Made by a program: the position numbers and the translations under genes. Of a stretch of DNA of 64,000 nt, positions 7,533-15,721 are shown piece by piece (position 1 is the stretch's first letter; each line of letters starts with the position of its first letter). The notes under the pieces were generated by a model. The model was not told where the DNA came from, searched no databases, and saw nothing but the letters and a program-made list of their open reading frames with translations. Source of the DNA: Desulfobacterales bacterium (GTDB lineage Bacteria > Desulfobacterota > Desulfobacteria > Desulfobacterales > SURF-7); NCBI GenBank assembly GCA_028277765.1, contig JANQFQ010000115.1, positions 19,407 through 83,406 on the forward strand, written 5' to 3'.

Positions 7533-9101
7533 TTATTCAGTAATAAGCGTGCCTGTGATGGTGCCGGTAACATTAAAAGCGCTCCATGTACCATCAACCT
7601 CATTGGTTTCAGATATGGTGCCAATGGAGTTTACAACTGACATTCCTGAACCTGATTTAAACTCATAGGTTCCATCAGAAGAGATACTTCCGATAATGGG
7701 ATTGCCAGATGGATCTGTTCCTGTAATAGCACCGAATTCATCAATGAACATTTCAGATTCTGCAGGAAAAGTTATTCCTCCAAATCTCTCTGCCAAACTG
7801 CATCCGTTTGAGCAGTCGGATATTAAAAGGTACGCGCCCTCGAACTGAGCTACATCACCAGGACCAGGATCGGGATCGGGATCAGGATCAGGATCAGGAT
7901 TTGGATCCGGGTTAATCAAATTTCCTGTGGTAGTGCCGCTGACACCGACATTAGCGGTCCATGTCCCCTCAATTTCACCGATTTCTGATAAGGTTCCTGA
8001 TGAAGTTACAGCCGTCAGTCCTGAACCTGACGTAAATTCATAGGCACCATCAGGTGAGACACTTCCTACGATAGGGTCGTCAAACGAATCTGTTCCAGTA
8101 ATATTACCATCTTCATCAATGGTTATCTCTGTTTCCAAGGGAAATGTGACAAAGCCAAAGCTTTCTGCCAAATCGCAGCCGGTTAAGCAGAAGGATGTTA
8201 AAAGGTAAACACCTGAATAGCCTATATGATTATACACATTATTTATAATATATTTTTCAAAATCAGGAATTGTAATGTCATTAAATTTGGTTTCAAGATT
8301 TTGTCTTACAAGGACGATATCAACGGCGTTAATTGCTGTTTCTATGTCGGCGGCAAGACCATCATCATCCAGGATTCCATCTTCAAGGTCATTTCTTATG
8401 TTGACCACAATTTGTCTGAGGGCCCTGGAAACATTTGCTTCATCACTGTCATGCGCCATCTGCATTATTATTGAGGAAACCGCCAGAAGCAAGGCATTGT
8501 TTTCGTTATCCGCCAGGAGATTCATGTCCTGAAATAAAACGTCAATATTCTCATCCTTATCGATCCCGAAAGTGTTAAGGACATCCCACTGCGCTTCTTC
8601 AATGGCCTCTTCATATGTGTATCCGTCATTATCCATCAAAGAAAAAATTCTAATCATCGCAAGTTCTGTCAGGATGTTGACATTTATTGAAGTACTGTAT
8701 TCAGTATCTGCAAGCGCATGTATGACCAGCTCTTCACCTGAGCCCATACCTGAAATTTCATCAAAATAGTATCCTGTTGCGACGACTTCGATATACCGAG
8801 AGTTTAACCGCACCGGAACATTGTAATTGCCCATGTTGTCATAAGTCTCTGCGCCAAAGCTTAAACCGGTCTGCCACAGGTCTTCATCAAGTTCATAAAT
8901 CTCTACCCAGCTTCCTATCTGAAGAGGGCCTTTCTGGGCGGTCCCGGAAATCTCATCCCAGCCATTACTACTGGCCATATCATCATCTCTAGAGCTAGAC
9001 CTGTCACTCAAACCCGAACCAGAACATCCAATCAATAGAATTATACAGGAGATTATAAAAAATTGAATGATTGGTTTTTCTGTTTTTGTAAATAGTTTCA
9101 T
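7533..9101 (-). CDS. Lipoprotein with carboxypeptidase-like N-domain and two CxxxC repeat domains
   Basis: The start at 9101 is fixed by GGGGGAG at ideal spacing; a further ATG ten codons upstream has none. The 522-residue product has a lipobox LIGC with Cys at 26. Residues 45-290 form a domain opening SGTAQKGP, with a GYYFDEISG motif and helices, shared with the next gene (9169-10044). Then come two copies of a roughly 95-residue beta-rich domain (residues about 295-395 and 415-522). Each has a C-x3-C pair before LAE-x-FG and a TGTD core, and they are joined by a Pro-Asp repeat linker. The two repeat domains are almost the same as those of the divergent gene at 10493. Function is unknown; it is likely outer-membrane anchored and surface exposed. 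Confidence 0.8.
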   Translation of the reverse strand: MKLFTKTEKPIIQFFIISCIILLIGCSGSGLSDRSSSRDDDMASSNGWDEISGTAQKGPLQIGSWVEIYELDEDLWQTGLSFGAETYDNMGNYNVPVRLNSRYIEVVATGYYFDEISGMGSGEELVIHALADTEYSTSINVNILTELAMIRIFSLMDNDGYTYEEAIEEAQWDVLNTFGIDKDENIDVLFQDMNLLADNENNALLLAVSSIIMQMAHDSDEANVSRALRQIVVNIRNDLEDGILDDDGLAADIETAINAVDIVLVRQNLETKFNDITIPDFEKYIINNVYNHIGYSGVYLLTSFCLTGCDLAESFGFVTFPLETEITIDEDGNITGTDSFDDPIVGSVSPDGAYEFTSGSGLTAVTSSGTLSEIGEIEGTWTANVGVSGTTTGNLINPDPNPDPDPDPDPDPGPGDVAQFEGAYLLISDCSNGCSLAERFGGITFPAESEMFIDEFGAITGTDPSGNPIIGSISSDGTYEFKSGSGMSVVNSIGTISETNEVDGTWSAFNVTGTITGTLITE

Positions 9102-9168
9102 TTTGTCTCCCCCTTTTTTTATGTATGACATACTGATATCATTGTGCAGAATATCAATATAATTTTCA

Positions 9169-10044
9169 TCAATGACTGGTTATATAAATTTCAAAATCAG
9201 GAATATCAGCATCAGGGTATCTCGTCTCCAAGTAATGACGGATTTCCACCAGATCAACATCTGCAAACGCCTTGTCAATTTCGTTATTAAGAAAAGTGTC
9301 ATCGATCACACCATCTATCAAATCCTGCCTGATGAGACCAATATATTCAGACAGAGCGCCGGTTAATGAATCATGTTTTTCTCCGTTATGCGCCATCTGC
9401 ATCAATACAGCAGACACGGCAAGAAGTACACCATTGCTGTTGCCATATTCCAGTATTGTTGTATCTTCGGCAAACGTGAAATCAGGCTCGTCTATTCCTA
9501 GATTTTCGAGAATATCATTGTATGCTCTGATTGCCGCTGCTTCATATGTTTCCCCCTGGCCGATCAAAAAGCGTATCCTGTCCTGGGCCAGGGTAGTCAT
9601 AACATTAATATTGATTTCAGTGTTGCGGAGGGTATCAGAAAAAGCTTTTAACACTATCCGTCCGTCAGATTCCATGCCTGATATCTCATCAAAATAAAAT
9701 CCTTTTGCCATAAGTTCAATATATCGTGTATCCAGTTTTACCCGTAACTCAAAAGAATAGTTCCCATATTCGTCTGTAGTAGCTTCGCCTCCTGAGACAA
9801 ATCCGGTTTGGTCAAAATTGTTATCAAGTCCATATACTTTTACAATACCATCTTGAACAAAAGGCCCTTTTTGGGCAGATCCACTTAATGCTGATAAATT
9901 AATGTTATCACCAGGATTTTCCACTACTGTACCGCCGTCTGCTTCTTTAATAGCGTTTGGGCTGGTATTACATCCGAAAATAATTAATATGGATGCAAGA
10001 CTGACAAAAAGAATCATTGCCGTATTTTTTGATATATTCTTCAT
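9169..10044 (-). CDS. Lipoprotein paralogous to the N-domain of its neighbour
   Basis: This 291-residue lipoprotein has the lipobox IFGC with Cys at 25. Residues 50-290 match the N-terminal domain of the gene at 7533-9101 throughout: SGSAQKGPF, YIELMAKGFYFDEISGM, a NVMTTLAQDRI segment and an IPDFEIYI end. It lacks the C-terminal CxxxC repeat domains, so it may be the ancestral short form or a truncated duplicate. It lies upstream of its longer paralogue on the same strand with a 67-base gap, so the two are probably co-transcribed from the divergent promoter region 10045-10492. Confidence 0.8.
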   Translation of the reverse strand: MKNISKNTAMILFVSLASILIIFGCNTSPNAIKEADGGTVVENPGDNINLSALSGSAQKGPFVQDGIVKVYGLDNNFDQTGFVSGGEATTDEYGNYSFELRVKLDTRYIELMAKGFYFDEISGMESDGRIVLKAFSDTLRNTEININVMTTLAQDRIRFLIGQGETYEAAAIRAYNDILENLGIDEPDFTFAEDTTILEYGNSNGVLLAVSAVLMQMAHNGEKHDSLTGALSEYIGLIRQDLIDGVIDDTFLNNEIDKAFADVDLVEIRHYLETRYPDADIPDFEIYITSH

Positions 10045-10124
10045 AGTATAAATTTTTCCTTTCTTTCATGCTATATCTCATATGGCATCAGAGCAATATT
10101 TTTCATACAAAATCGCCAAAAAGT

Positions 10125-10140
10125 GTGTTCTCCTGAACAC
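10125..10140. promoter_or_regulatory. Palindromic operator-like site 1
   Basis: GTGTTC-TCCT-GAACAC is a perfect inverted repeat, extendable by one base pair on each side to 7-bp arms. It lies 81 bases upstream of the minus-strand lipoprotein start, inside the 448-base divergent spacer 10045-10492. An identical half-site pair recurs at 10327. Confidence 0.6.
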
Positions 10141-10326
10141 AGTCTTTCTAACATATCGTTTATATACAATTATCTGTTTGCAGTAATAATGTGTTGATTT
10201 TATTCATTCTTCAAATTTTCTTTTGTTAAGAATTTTCAAACTATTTATAGCAGTTATGATTGTTTTTAAGTAATCAATTCTCATTATTTTGTAAGCCTGG
10301 TTATTTTGCCATACGGTTCAAGATTT

Positions 10327-10342
10327 GTGTTCAAGTGAACAC
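10327..10342. promoter_or_regulatory. Palindromic operator-like site 2
   Basis: GTGTTC-AAGT-GAACAC has the same arms and the same 4-base spacer length as the site at 10125; the centres are 202 bases apart. It lies about 150 bases upstream of the plus-strand repeat protein. The rest of the spacer 10045-10492 is AT-rich with no gene seen. Confidence 0.6.
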
Positions 10343-10492
10343 GGTTTTTTCACATTTTGCCAAGAAGTAGTTGAATTGAAATCATCCCGCCCCTAAGATT
10401 GTCTCAGGCGAAAACATTAAAAACTAGTTTTTAACAATTGGCTAAGGGAATTTTTCAACTTTTTTAAAACCTAAACAAAGGGGGGAGGTAAA

Positions 10493-11524
10493 ATGAAAAA
10501 AATTGTAGCGTTAATAGTCATCTTGTTATTTTTTTCTGCCGGCACATTATTTGCCGATGAGATTTCAGGTTGTATTGATGTGGACATGCCGTGGCAAAAG
10601 ATTCACAAGGCTAAGAAGGTCGGCAAAAAAGTGAAAGTAACGCTCCGGCAACCTGGAAAAAGAGTTCAAAAGACGACAATTGATGAAAATGGATGTTTTG
10701 AATTCAATGATGTTGTTCCTGGGGAGAAGTATGCAATCGTTATAGATCGAATGGTGATAAAAGGAATTGTTGAGGCAGAAGCGCCAGAACCAGAACCAGA
10801 ATCGGACCCGGTTTCAGGTGACGTCGACCAATTCGCAGGCGACTACCTTTTAATATCCGAATGTTTAACCAGTTGCGATTTAGCAGAAAGCTTTGGCTTT
10901 GTCACATTTCCCCTGGAGACAGAGATAACCATTGATGAAGATGGTAATATTACAGGGACAGATTCGTTTGGCGATCCTATCGTAGGAAGCGTCTTACCTG
11001 ATGGCGCCTATGAATTTACGTCAAGTTCAGGACTGACTGCTGTAACTTCATCTGGAACTGTATTTGATACAGGTGAGGTTGAAGGAACATGGACCGCTAA
11101 TGTCGGTGTCAGCGGCACGACCACAGGATACCGGATTGACGGAGATCCAGACCCGGATCCAGACCCAGATCCAGATCCTGATCCTGATCCAGACCCGGAT
11201 CCTGGTGATGTAACCCAGTTCCAGGGCGCATACCTTTTAACATCCGACTGCTTAAGCGGCTGTAGTTTAGCTGAAAGGTTCGGAGGAATAACTTTTCCTG
11301 TGGACTATGAAATATCCATTGATGAAGACGGTACTATTACGGGAACAGATCCGTTTGGTGAGTCTGTTGCTGGGAGTATCTCTTCTGATGGAACCTATGA
11401 GTTTACATCAGGTTCTGGATTTAAAGTTGTTAAATCCATTGGCACCATATCTGAAACAGGTGAGGTTGAAGGAACATGGAGTAGTTCCTTTGTCAGTGGC
11501 ACTACCACAGGCAGTTTGATGTAA
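10493..11524 (+). CDS. Exported protein with two CxxxC repeat domains
   Basis: This 343-residue protein follows GGGGGGAGG at good spacing. A signal peptide ends near LFADE. Residues 22-95 form a small beta-sandwich-like domain (NGCFEFNDVVPGEKY is a carboxypeptidase-regulatory-like turn). Two tandem domains (about 108-210 and 240-343) follow, nearly identical to those of the divergent lipoprotein at 7533-9101. They are joined by a linker of ten Asp-Pro units. Unlike that paralogue it lacks a lipobox, so it is periplasmic or secreted. DNA identity with the other copy is high (about 13 differences in 170 bases by eye), which implies recent duplication or gene conversion. A strong terminator follows. 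Function is unknown. Confidence 0.8.
   Translation: MKKIVALIVILLFFSAGTLFADEISGCIDVDMPWQKIHKAKKVGKKVKVTLRQPGKRVQKTTIDENGCFEFNDVVPGEKYAIVIDRMVIKGIVEAEAPEPEPESDPVSGDVDQFAGDYLLISECLTSCDLAESFGFVTFPLETEITIDEDGNITGTDSFGDPIVGSVLPDGAYEFTSSSGLTAVTSSGTVFDTGEVEGTWTANVGVSGTTTGYRIDGDPDPDPDPDPDPDPDPDPDPGDVTQFQGAYLLTSDCLSGCSLAERFGGITFPVDYEISIDEDGTITGTDPFGESVAGSISSDGTYEFTSGSGFKVVKSIGTISETGEVEGTWSSSFVSGTTTGSLM
11144..11203 (+). repeat. In-frame hexanucleotide repeat encoding (Asp-Pro)10
   Basis: Ten GAYCCN units encode an Asp-Pro linker between the two repeat domains. The unit is six bases, so copy-number change alters linker length without shifting frame. A shorter version occupies the same place in the inverted paralogue (about 7863-7911). 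Confidence 0.85.
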
Positions 11525-11619
11525 CTAAAAACTTCTATCATATGGGTATAAGTTTCGTTTGAATAGTAAACGACACTATTCAACTCAGCTTAATAACCGG
11601 TTAAACAAGAATGATACAC

Positions 11620-11653
11620 AAGGCGGTCAGGGTTATCCTGACCGCCTTTTTTT
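11620..11653 (+). terminator. Strong intrinsic terminator
   Basis: AAGGCGGTCAGG (11620-11631) and CCTGACCGCCTT (11637-11648) form a perfect 12-bp stem with a 5-base loop, followed by a T-run to 11653. It ends the repeat-protein transcript. The rest of the gap 11525-11965 holds the repeat at 11728 and AT-rich promoter-like DNA. Confidence 0.9.
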
Positions 11654-11727
11654 CTAGTTCACATTTCTCATAAACTACCATGTTCGTGAGATCACAACGA
11701 AGCATGAAATATTTACTGTTACAAAAG

Positions 11728-11804
11728 AAATCCCCCTGGGTCCCCCTTTGAAAAAGGGGGAAGATTTGCTCCCCTCTTTTTCAAAGAGGGGCTGGGGGAG
11801 ATTT
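11728..11804. repeat. Imperfect palindromic intergenic repeat (CCCCC/GGGGG type)
   Basis: The element starts AAATCCCCC and ends GGGGGAGATTT. Inner arms CCCCCTTTGAAAAAGGGGG and CCCCTCTTTTTCAAAGAGGGG are each self-complementary, and the outer ends also pair. This is the general form of a dispersed intergenic palindrome seen in many bacterial genomes. No coding potential is visible. Confidence 0.7.
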
Positions 11805-11965
11805 ATCAAATAGAATTTTGTTTCATACAAAAATTTTATTTAAATTTTCCTAAAATATGGTATAGAACATTATCACTTTGTTATTAATCAGAGATATTTA
11901 GAGTTGATTATGGTATTATTTTGATCAATTCTAACAGGTTATAACTGTTATTCGGATGGTTACAT

Positions 11966-13315
11966 ATGGATAAAAACACGCTGGAATCATTAAAAGCCGC
12001 TCTTGCGGTTACACCTGACAATAGTGAACTGTTTATGGTTGTCGTAAAAGCCTGCCGTGACCTGGATGAATATGAGGATGCCTATCAACTGATTAAAGAA
12101 AAAACGTTTGAACTGGAGAACCCAGATGATCAGCATTTGGCAGGAGAGATCTGTATTGGCGTGGAAGATTTTGAATTGGCGCTGGCCATCTGCCGGGCGG
12201 ACACGGCAGCCTGCCAGCTGGTAAAGGCCAGAGCCCTTCTTGGGCTTGACAGGAAAGATGACGGGCTTGCGTGTTATAGGAAAGCAATTGCCGGGAATCC
12301 CGCACTGGAAGATAAAAACCTTGAAAGCCGTCTTACAGGAAGAATAACTGAACGATCTGTCAGCACCAGTGACAGCAACGTCAAGTTGAAGGTAATCTCA
12401 AATGATGATACAGACCAGACCGAAATCACACGCCTGGTGATGCCGGAAGATGAAAAGATAACCTTTACAGATGTAGGCGGACTGGAAAACATAAAAAAGC
12501 AGATCCACAAAAAAATCATTCTTCCTTTTAAAAAACCGTCTCTTTTTCAGAGGTTTAAGAAGAAAGCCGGCGGCGGTATACTCTTATACGGCCCTCCTGG
12601 ATGTGGGAAGACTCTGCTGGCAAGGGCCACAGCCGGAGAATGCCAGGCCAGGTTCTTTAATGTGGTTATTTCAGATATCCTGGATATGTATATCGGGGAA
12701 TCAGAGCGAAAACTTCATGCGATCTTTGACAATGCCCGGCAGGATACACCGTCTGTGGTGTTTTTTGATGAGATTGAAGCGATTGGCGGAAAAAGACAGT
12801 ACACAAGGGAGGGGACCTCTTCAAAAATCGTCAGCCAGTTTTTGTCTGAAATGGATGGCTTTGCGAACAAAAATACAGGTGTGCTTATACTTGGAGCGAC
12901 AAATGTTCCCTGGGCCATTGATCCTGCTTTCCGGAGACCCGGGCGATTCGACAGGGTGTTGTTTGTGCCGCCCCCTGATCACGAGGCAAGAGAACGGATA
13001 TTGGAAATACACCTGGAAGGGCGCCCCGCAGATGATGATATCGACTTGAAGTTTTTCAGTAAGCAGTCATCCGGTTATTCAGGGGCAGATATTTTTAATC
13101 TTATTGAGACAGCTTCTGATTTTGCCATTGAAGCTTCCCTGGAAAAAGGGGAAGAGATACCATTAAACAAAGAATTTATCGTAAACGCCATCAAAGAAGT
13201 GAAGCCGACGACCATCGACTGGCTGACAACAGCCCGAAACTATGCACGCTACGCGAATGAATCCGGCCAGTATAATGATGTCCTCGATTTTTTAAAAAAA
13301 TTCGGAAAAAATTAG
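11966..13315 (+). CDS. AAA+ ATPase with N-terminal TPR-like region (Cdc48/FtsH-like module)
   Basis: This 449-residue protein has an N-terminal helical, TPR-like region (residues 1-130) and a single classical AAA module. The module shows FTDVGGLENIKKQI, Walker A GPPGCGKT (about residue 210), Walker B VVFFDEIEA, sensor-1 GATN, and the second region of homology DPAFRRPGRFDR with arginine-finger positions intact. It has no peptidase domain and no transmembrane segment, so it is neither FtsH nor a protease. It is probably a cytoplasmic remodelling or unfoldase ATPase. Two genes follow with gaps of 1 and 2 bases (a membrane protein and a membrane-anchored TPR protein), indicating a tight operon and a possible complex. 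Confidence 0.85.
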   Translation: MDKNTLESLKAALAVTPDNSELFMVVVKACRDLDEYEDAYQLIKEKTFELENPDDQHLAGEICIGVEDFELALAICRADTAACQLVKARALLGLDRKDDGLACYRKAIAGNPALEDKNLESRLTGRITERSVSTSDSNVKLKVISNDDTDQTEITRLVMPEDEKITFTDVGGLENIKKQIHKKIILPFKKPSLFQRFKKKAGGGILLYGPPGCGKTLLARATAGECQARFFNVVISDILDMYIGESERKLHAIFDNARQDTPSVVFFDEIEAIGGKRQYTREGTSSKIVSQFLSEMDGFANKNTGVLILGATNVPWAIDPAFRRPGRFDRVLFVPPPDHEARERILEIHLEGRPADDDIDLKFFSKQSSGYSGADIFNLIETASDFAIEASLEKGEEIPLNKEFIVNAIKEVKPTTIDWLTTARNYARYANESGQYNDVLDFLKKFGKN

Positions 13316-13316
13316 C

Positions 13317-13781
13317 ATGTATAAAATCCTTGATGAACCCCAGCCGAGCAAATGGAATAATTTAACGGTCAATCCCGTGTGGCCTCTTTTCGGCATCATG
13401 TTTGGCGGCGCCTGGCTTTCATTTACCTGGTATGCATTAAACGGATTTGCGCTAGGATGCCCTAACAGACTGAAAACCCTTTTCTGGGCCATAGGCGGAT
13501 TTGTCGGCTCGTTTGTTTTTATACTTATCATTTCATATTTCGCCAATATCGGTCTGGTCATCAAAGCGAATATTCCTTACATCCTCCTGTTGCTGCTATG
13601 CTGGAAACTGGGTGTGGCTTACTATTTATACATTCTACAGGTCCGTACCTTTCATATTTATGAATATTTTGGAAATACTGTTCAAAATGGTATTATTGTT
13701 GTGATTCTCGCATTTGTATTTGGAAATAAAATTGTTCTTGGATTGTTTAAAAGTTCTTTATGGTATTATATCATGCGGTGA
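13317..13781 (+). CDS. Small multi-pass membrane protein in AAA-TPR operon
   Basis: This 154-residue protein has four predicted membrane segments (about residues 23-43, 55-78, 85-105 and 125-145) after a short cytoplasmic N-terminus. I do not recognise a family. It starts one base after the AAA+ ATPase stop and ends two bases before the TPR gene start, so all three are translated from one message. The arrangement suggests it anchors or is acted upon by the ATPase. Confidence 0.7.
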   Translation: MYKILDEPQPSKWNNLTVNPVWPLFGIMFGGAWLSFTWYALNGFALGCPNRLKTLFWAIGGFVGSFVFILIISYFANIGLVIKANIPYILLLLLCWKLGVAYYLYILQVRTFHIYEYFGNTVQNGIIVVILAFVFGNKIVLGLFKSSLWYYIMR

Positions 13782-13783
13782 TT

Positions 13784-14710
13784 ATGTCGGAAATTGAACG
13801 ATTATATGATATTGCTGTTAGATATTTGAGTAATGGGCATTATAACCAGGCGATTGACTACCTGCGGAAGGTTTTGTCAGAAGAACCTGATCACGCTGAA
13901 GCGCACGCTGCCCTGTCAATGAGTCTCTATAGTATGAACAGACTGTATGCAGCCCAATATGAAGCGGGTGTGGCTCTTGAGCTGGAACCGGATCTGCCCA
14001 TTGCCCATTATGCCATGACATGGACCATGATCTGCATGCGGAATTTCAAAAAAGCCGAAGAGCATCTGACAATTCTCCTTGAAATTGAGCCGAACGATCC
14101 TGAGAACTACAGGGTGAAGGCGCATCTTTTAGAACTGAAAGGGAAAAAGGATGTTGCGCTGGGTATCCTGCTCGAAGCACTGGCACTCGATCCTGAATCT
14201 CCTAAAACAAAAACTGAACTGGGAAGCATTTATATTGATCAAGGTAATATTCAGGAAGCTGAAAAGTATGCAAGGGAAGTGCTTGAGGAATATCCTGAAT
14301 ACCAGGACGCCCTGACCTTAATGGGGAAAGTCCTGCTCCAGAAGGGGCAAATCGATGATGCTAAAGAACATGCCATGTGGGCGCTTCGACAGAATCCGTC
14401 TGACCATCAAACCCTCTACCTGATGTCGGCGATCAAGGCCAGAACCAATATATTTCTCGGTTTGTGGTGGCGGTTTCAAACCAAAATGTCTCAGCTTGGA
14501 GATATTAAAACCATAATGTTTCTCCTTGCCGCCTTTATGTTAGCGCAAATCTTTACTATCTTTTCCCAGCAAAACGGTGCTGAAACGACCGCGGAGGTCA
14601 TAAGATATGTATGGCTCGGTTTGTGTATATACACATGGGTTGGGCCGACTATCTTTGAAAGGGCGCTGAAAAAGGAACTTGCTGGGGTGGAACTGGATCA
14701 GGATTTTTAA
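13784..14710 (+). CDS. TPR protein with C-terminal membrane anchor
   Basis: The start is taken as ATG 13784 (MSEIERLYD). An in-frame extension would overlap the upstream gene. The 308-residue product has about six tetratricopeptide repeats (residues 1-210; for example YNQAIDYLRKVLSEEPDH and IQEAEKYAREVLEEYPEY). Two hydrophobic segments follow near residues 245-262 and 273-290, so the TPR array is probably cytoplasmic and tethered to the inner membrane. TPRs bind partner proteins. With the AAA+ ATPase and the small membrane protein this looks like a membrane-bound adaptor-ATPase assembly, which is an inference from gene order. Confidence 0.8.
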   Translation: MSEIERLYDIAVRYLSNGHYNQAIDYLRKVLSEEPDHAEAHAALSMSLYSMNRLYAAQYEAGVALELEPDLPIAHYAMTWTMICMRNFKKAEEHLTILLEIEPNDPENYRVKAHLLELKGKKDVALGILLEALALDPESPKTKTELGSIYIDQGNIQEAEKYAREVLEEYPEYQDALTLMGKVLLQKGQIDDAKEHAMWALRQNPSDHQTLYLMSAIKARTNIFLGLWWRFQTKMSQLGDIKTIMFLLAAFMLAQIFTIFSQQNGAETTAEVIRYVWLGLCIYTWVGPTIFERALKKELAGVELDQDF

Positions 14711-14713
14711 GGT

Positions 14714-15721
14714 TTAACTGCTGTAATACGCTGTATACCACTCAATAAAGTTTTTTATCCCTTGATTTATATCAGTATCAGGTCTGAAGCCTGTGGCAGT
14801 GCTCAGGCTGGCCACGTCCGCGTATGTGGCGGGCACATCACCGGGCTGCATGGGGAGAAAATTCTTTTTCGCTTCCTTGCCGAGGGCGTCCTCTATGGCT
14901 TTGATAAAATCCATCAGCTCTACCGGCTGGTTGTTGCCGATGTTATAAAGGCGATACGGGGCAGGGCTGGTTCCGGGATCCGGTGCGTTGCCATCCCAGT
15001 CAGGATTAGGTTCAGGCACCTGTTCCATCACGCGGACAACGCCTTCAATGATGTCGTCAATGTAAGTAAAGTCACGTTTCATTTTTCCGTTATTGAACAC
15101 ATCAATGGGCCTGTCTTCCTGGATCGCCTTTGTGAAAAGGAAAAGGGCCATGTCCGGGCGTCCCCAGGGGCCATAAACCGTAAAGAATCTGAGACCGGTT
15201 GTGGGTATGTTATACAGGTAGCTGTATGTGTGTGCCATGAGTTCATTGCTCTTTTTGGACGCAGCATAAAGACTGATCGGGTGGTCCACATTATCATGCA
15301 CGGAGAACGGCATCCTGGTATTCAGACCGTAAACAGAGCTGCTGGAAGCGTATATCAGGTGGGGGACTTTGGAATGCCGGCAGCCTTCAAGGATGTTGGT
15401 GAAGCCAACGATATTGCTGCTAATATACGCATGGGGATTTTTAAGGCTGTACCGGACACCTGCCTGGGCAGCCAGGTTTACCACCCGATCAAACGCGTGC
15501 TGTTTAAACAGGTCTTCCATTTCATTCCGGGCGGCAAGGTCGATTTTTACAAAAGAGAAATGATCAAACGGTTCAAGCTGTTTGAGTCTGGCTTCTTTAA
15601 GGCTGACATCATAGTAGTCATTGATCATGTCCAGCCCTATAACTGTGTGGCCGTCATTTAAAAGGCGTCTGCTGAGATGAAAGCCGATAAAACCGGCAGC
15701 ACCTGTCACCAGTATTTTCAT
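14714..15721 (-). CDS. NAD-dependent nucleotide-sugar epimerase (UDP-glucuronate 4-epimerase-like)
   Basis: This 335-residue extended short-chain dehydrogenase has the NAD-binding [14 protein letters not shown] at the N-terminus, the catalytic SSSVYG serine, YAASKKSNE (YxxxK) near residue 151 and the [17 protein letters not shown] signature. This combination is characteristic of the CapI/LspL-type UDP-glucuronate to UDP-galacturonate epimerases, which supply capsule or LPS precursors. Its ATG shares one base with the stop of the upstream Sat-CysC-like gene (TAATG), so the two are translationally coupled. It converges on the TPR gene with only three bases between stops. Confidence 0.85.
   Translation of the reverse strand: MKILVTGAAGFIGFHLSRRLLNDGHTVIGLDMINDYYDVSLKEARLKQLEPFDHFSFVKIDLAARNEMEDLFKQHAFDRVVNLAAQAGVRYSLKNPHAYISSNIVGFTNILEGCRHSKVPHLIYASSSSVYGLNTRMPFSVHDNVDHPISLYAASKKSNELMAHTYSYLYNIPTTGLRFFTVYGPWGRPDMALFLFTKAIQEDRPIDVFNNGKMKRDFTYIDDIIEGVVRVMEQVPEPNPDWDGNAPDPGTSPAPYRLYNIGNNQPVELMDFIKAIEDALGKEAKKNFLPMQPGDVPATYADVASLSTATGFRPDTDINQGIKNFIEWYTAYYSS

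Noticed and set aside
14762..15661. 299-codon plus-strand open frame
   Set aside because: Lies entirely antisense to the well-supported epimerase; composition is that of a reversed gene, with no ribosome site or recognisable domain.
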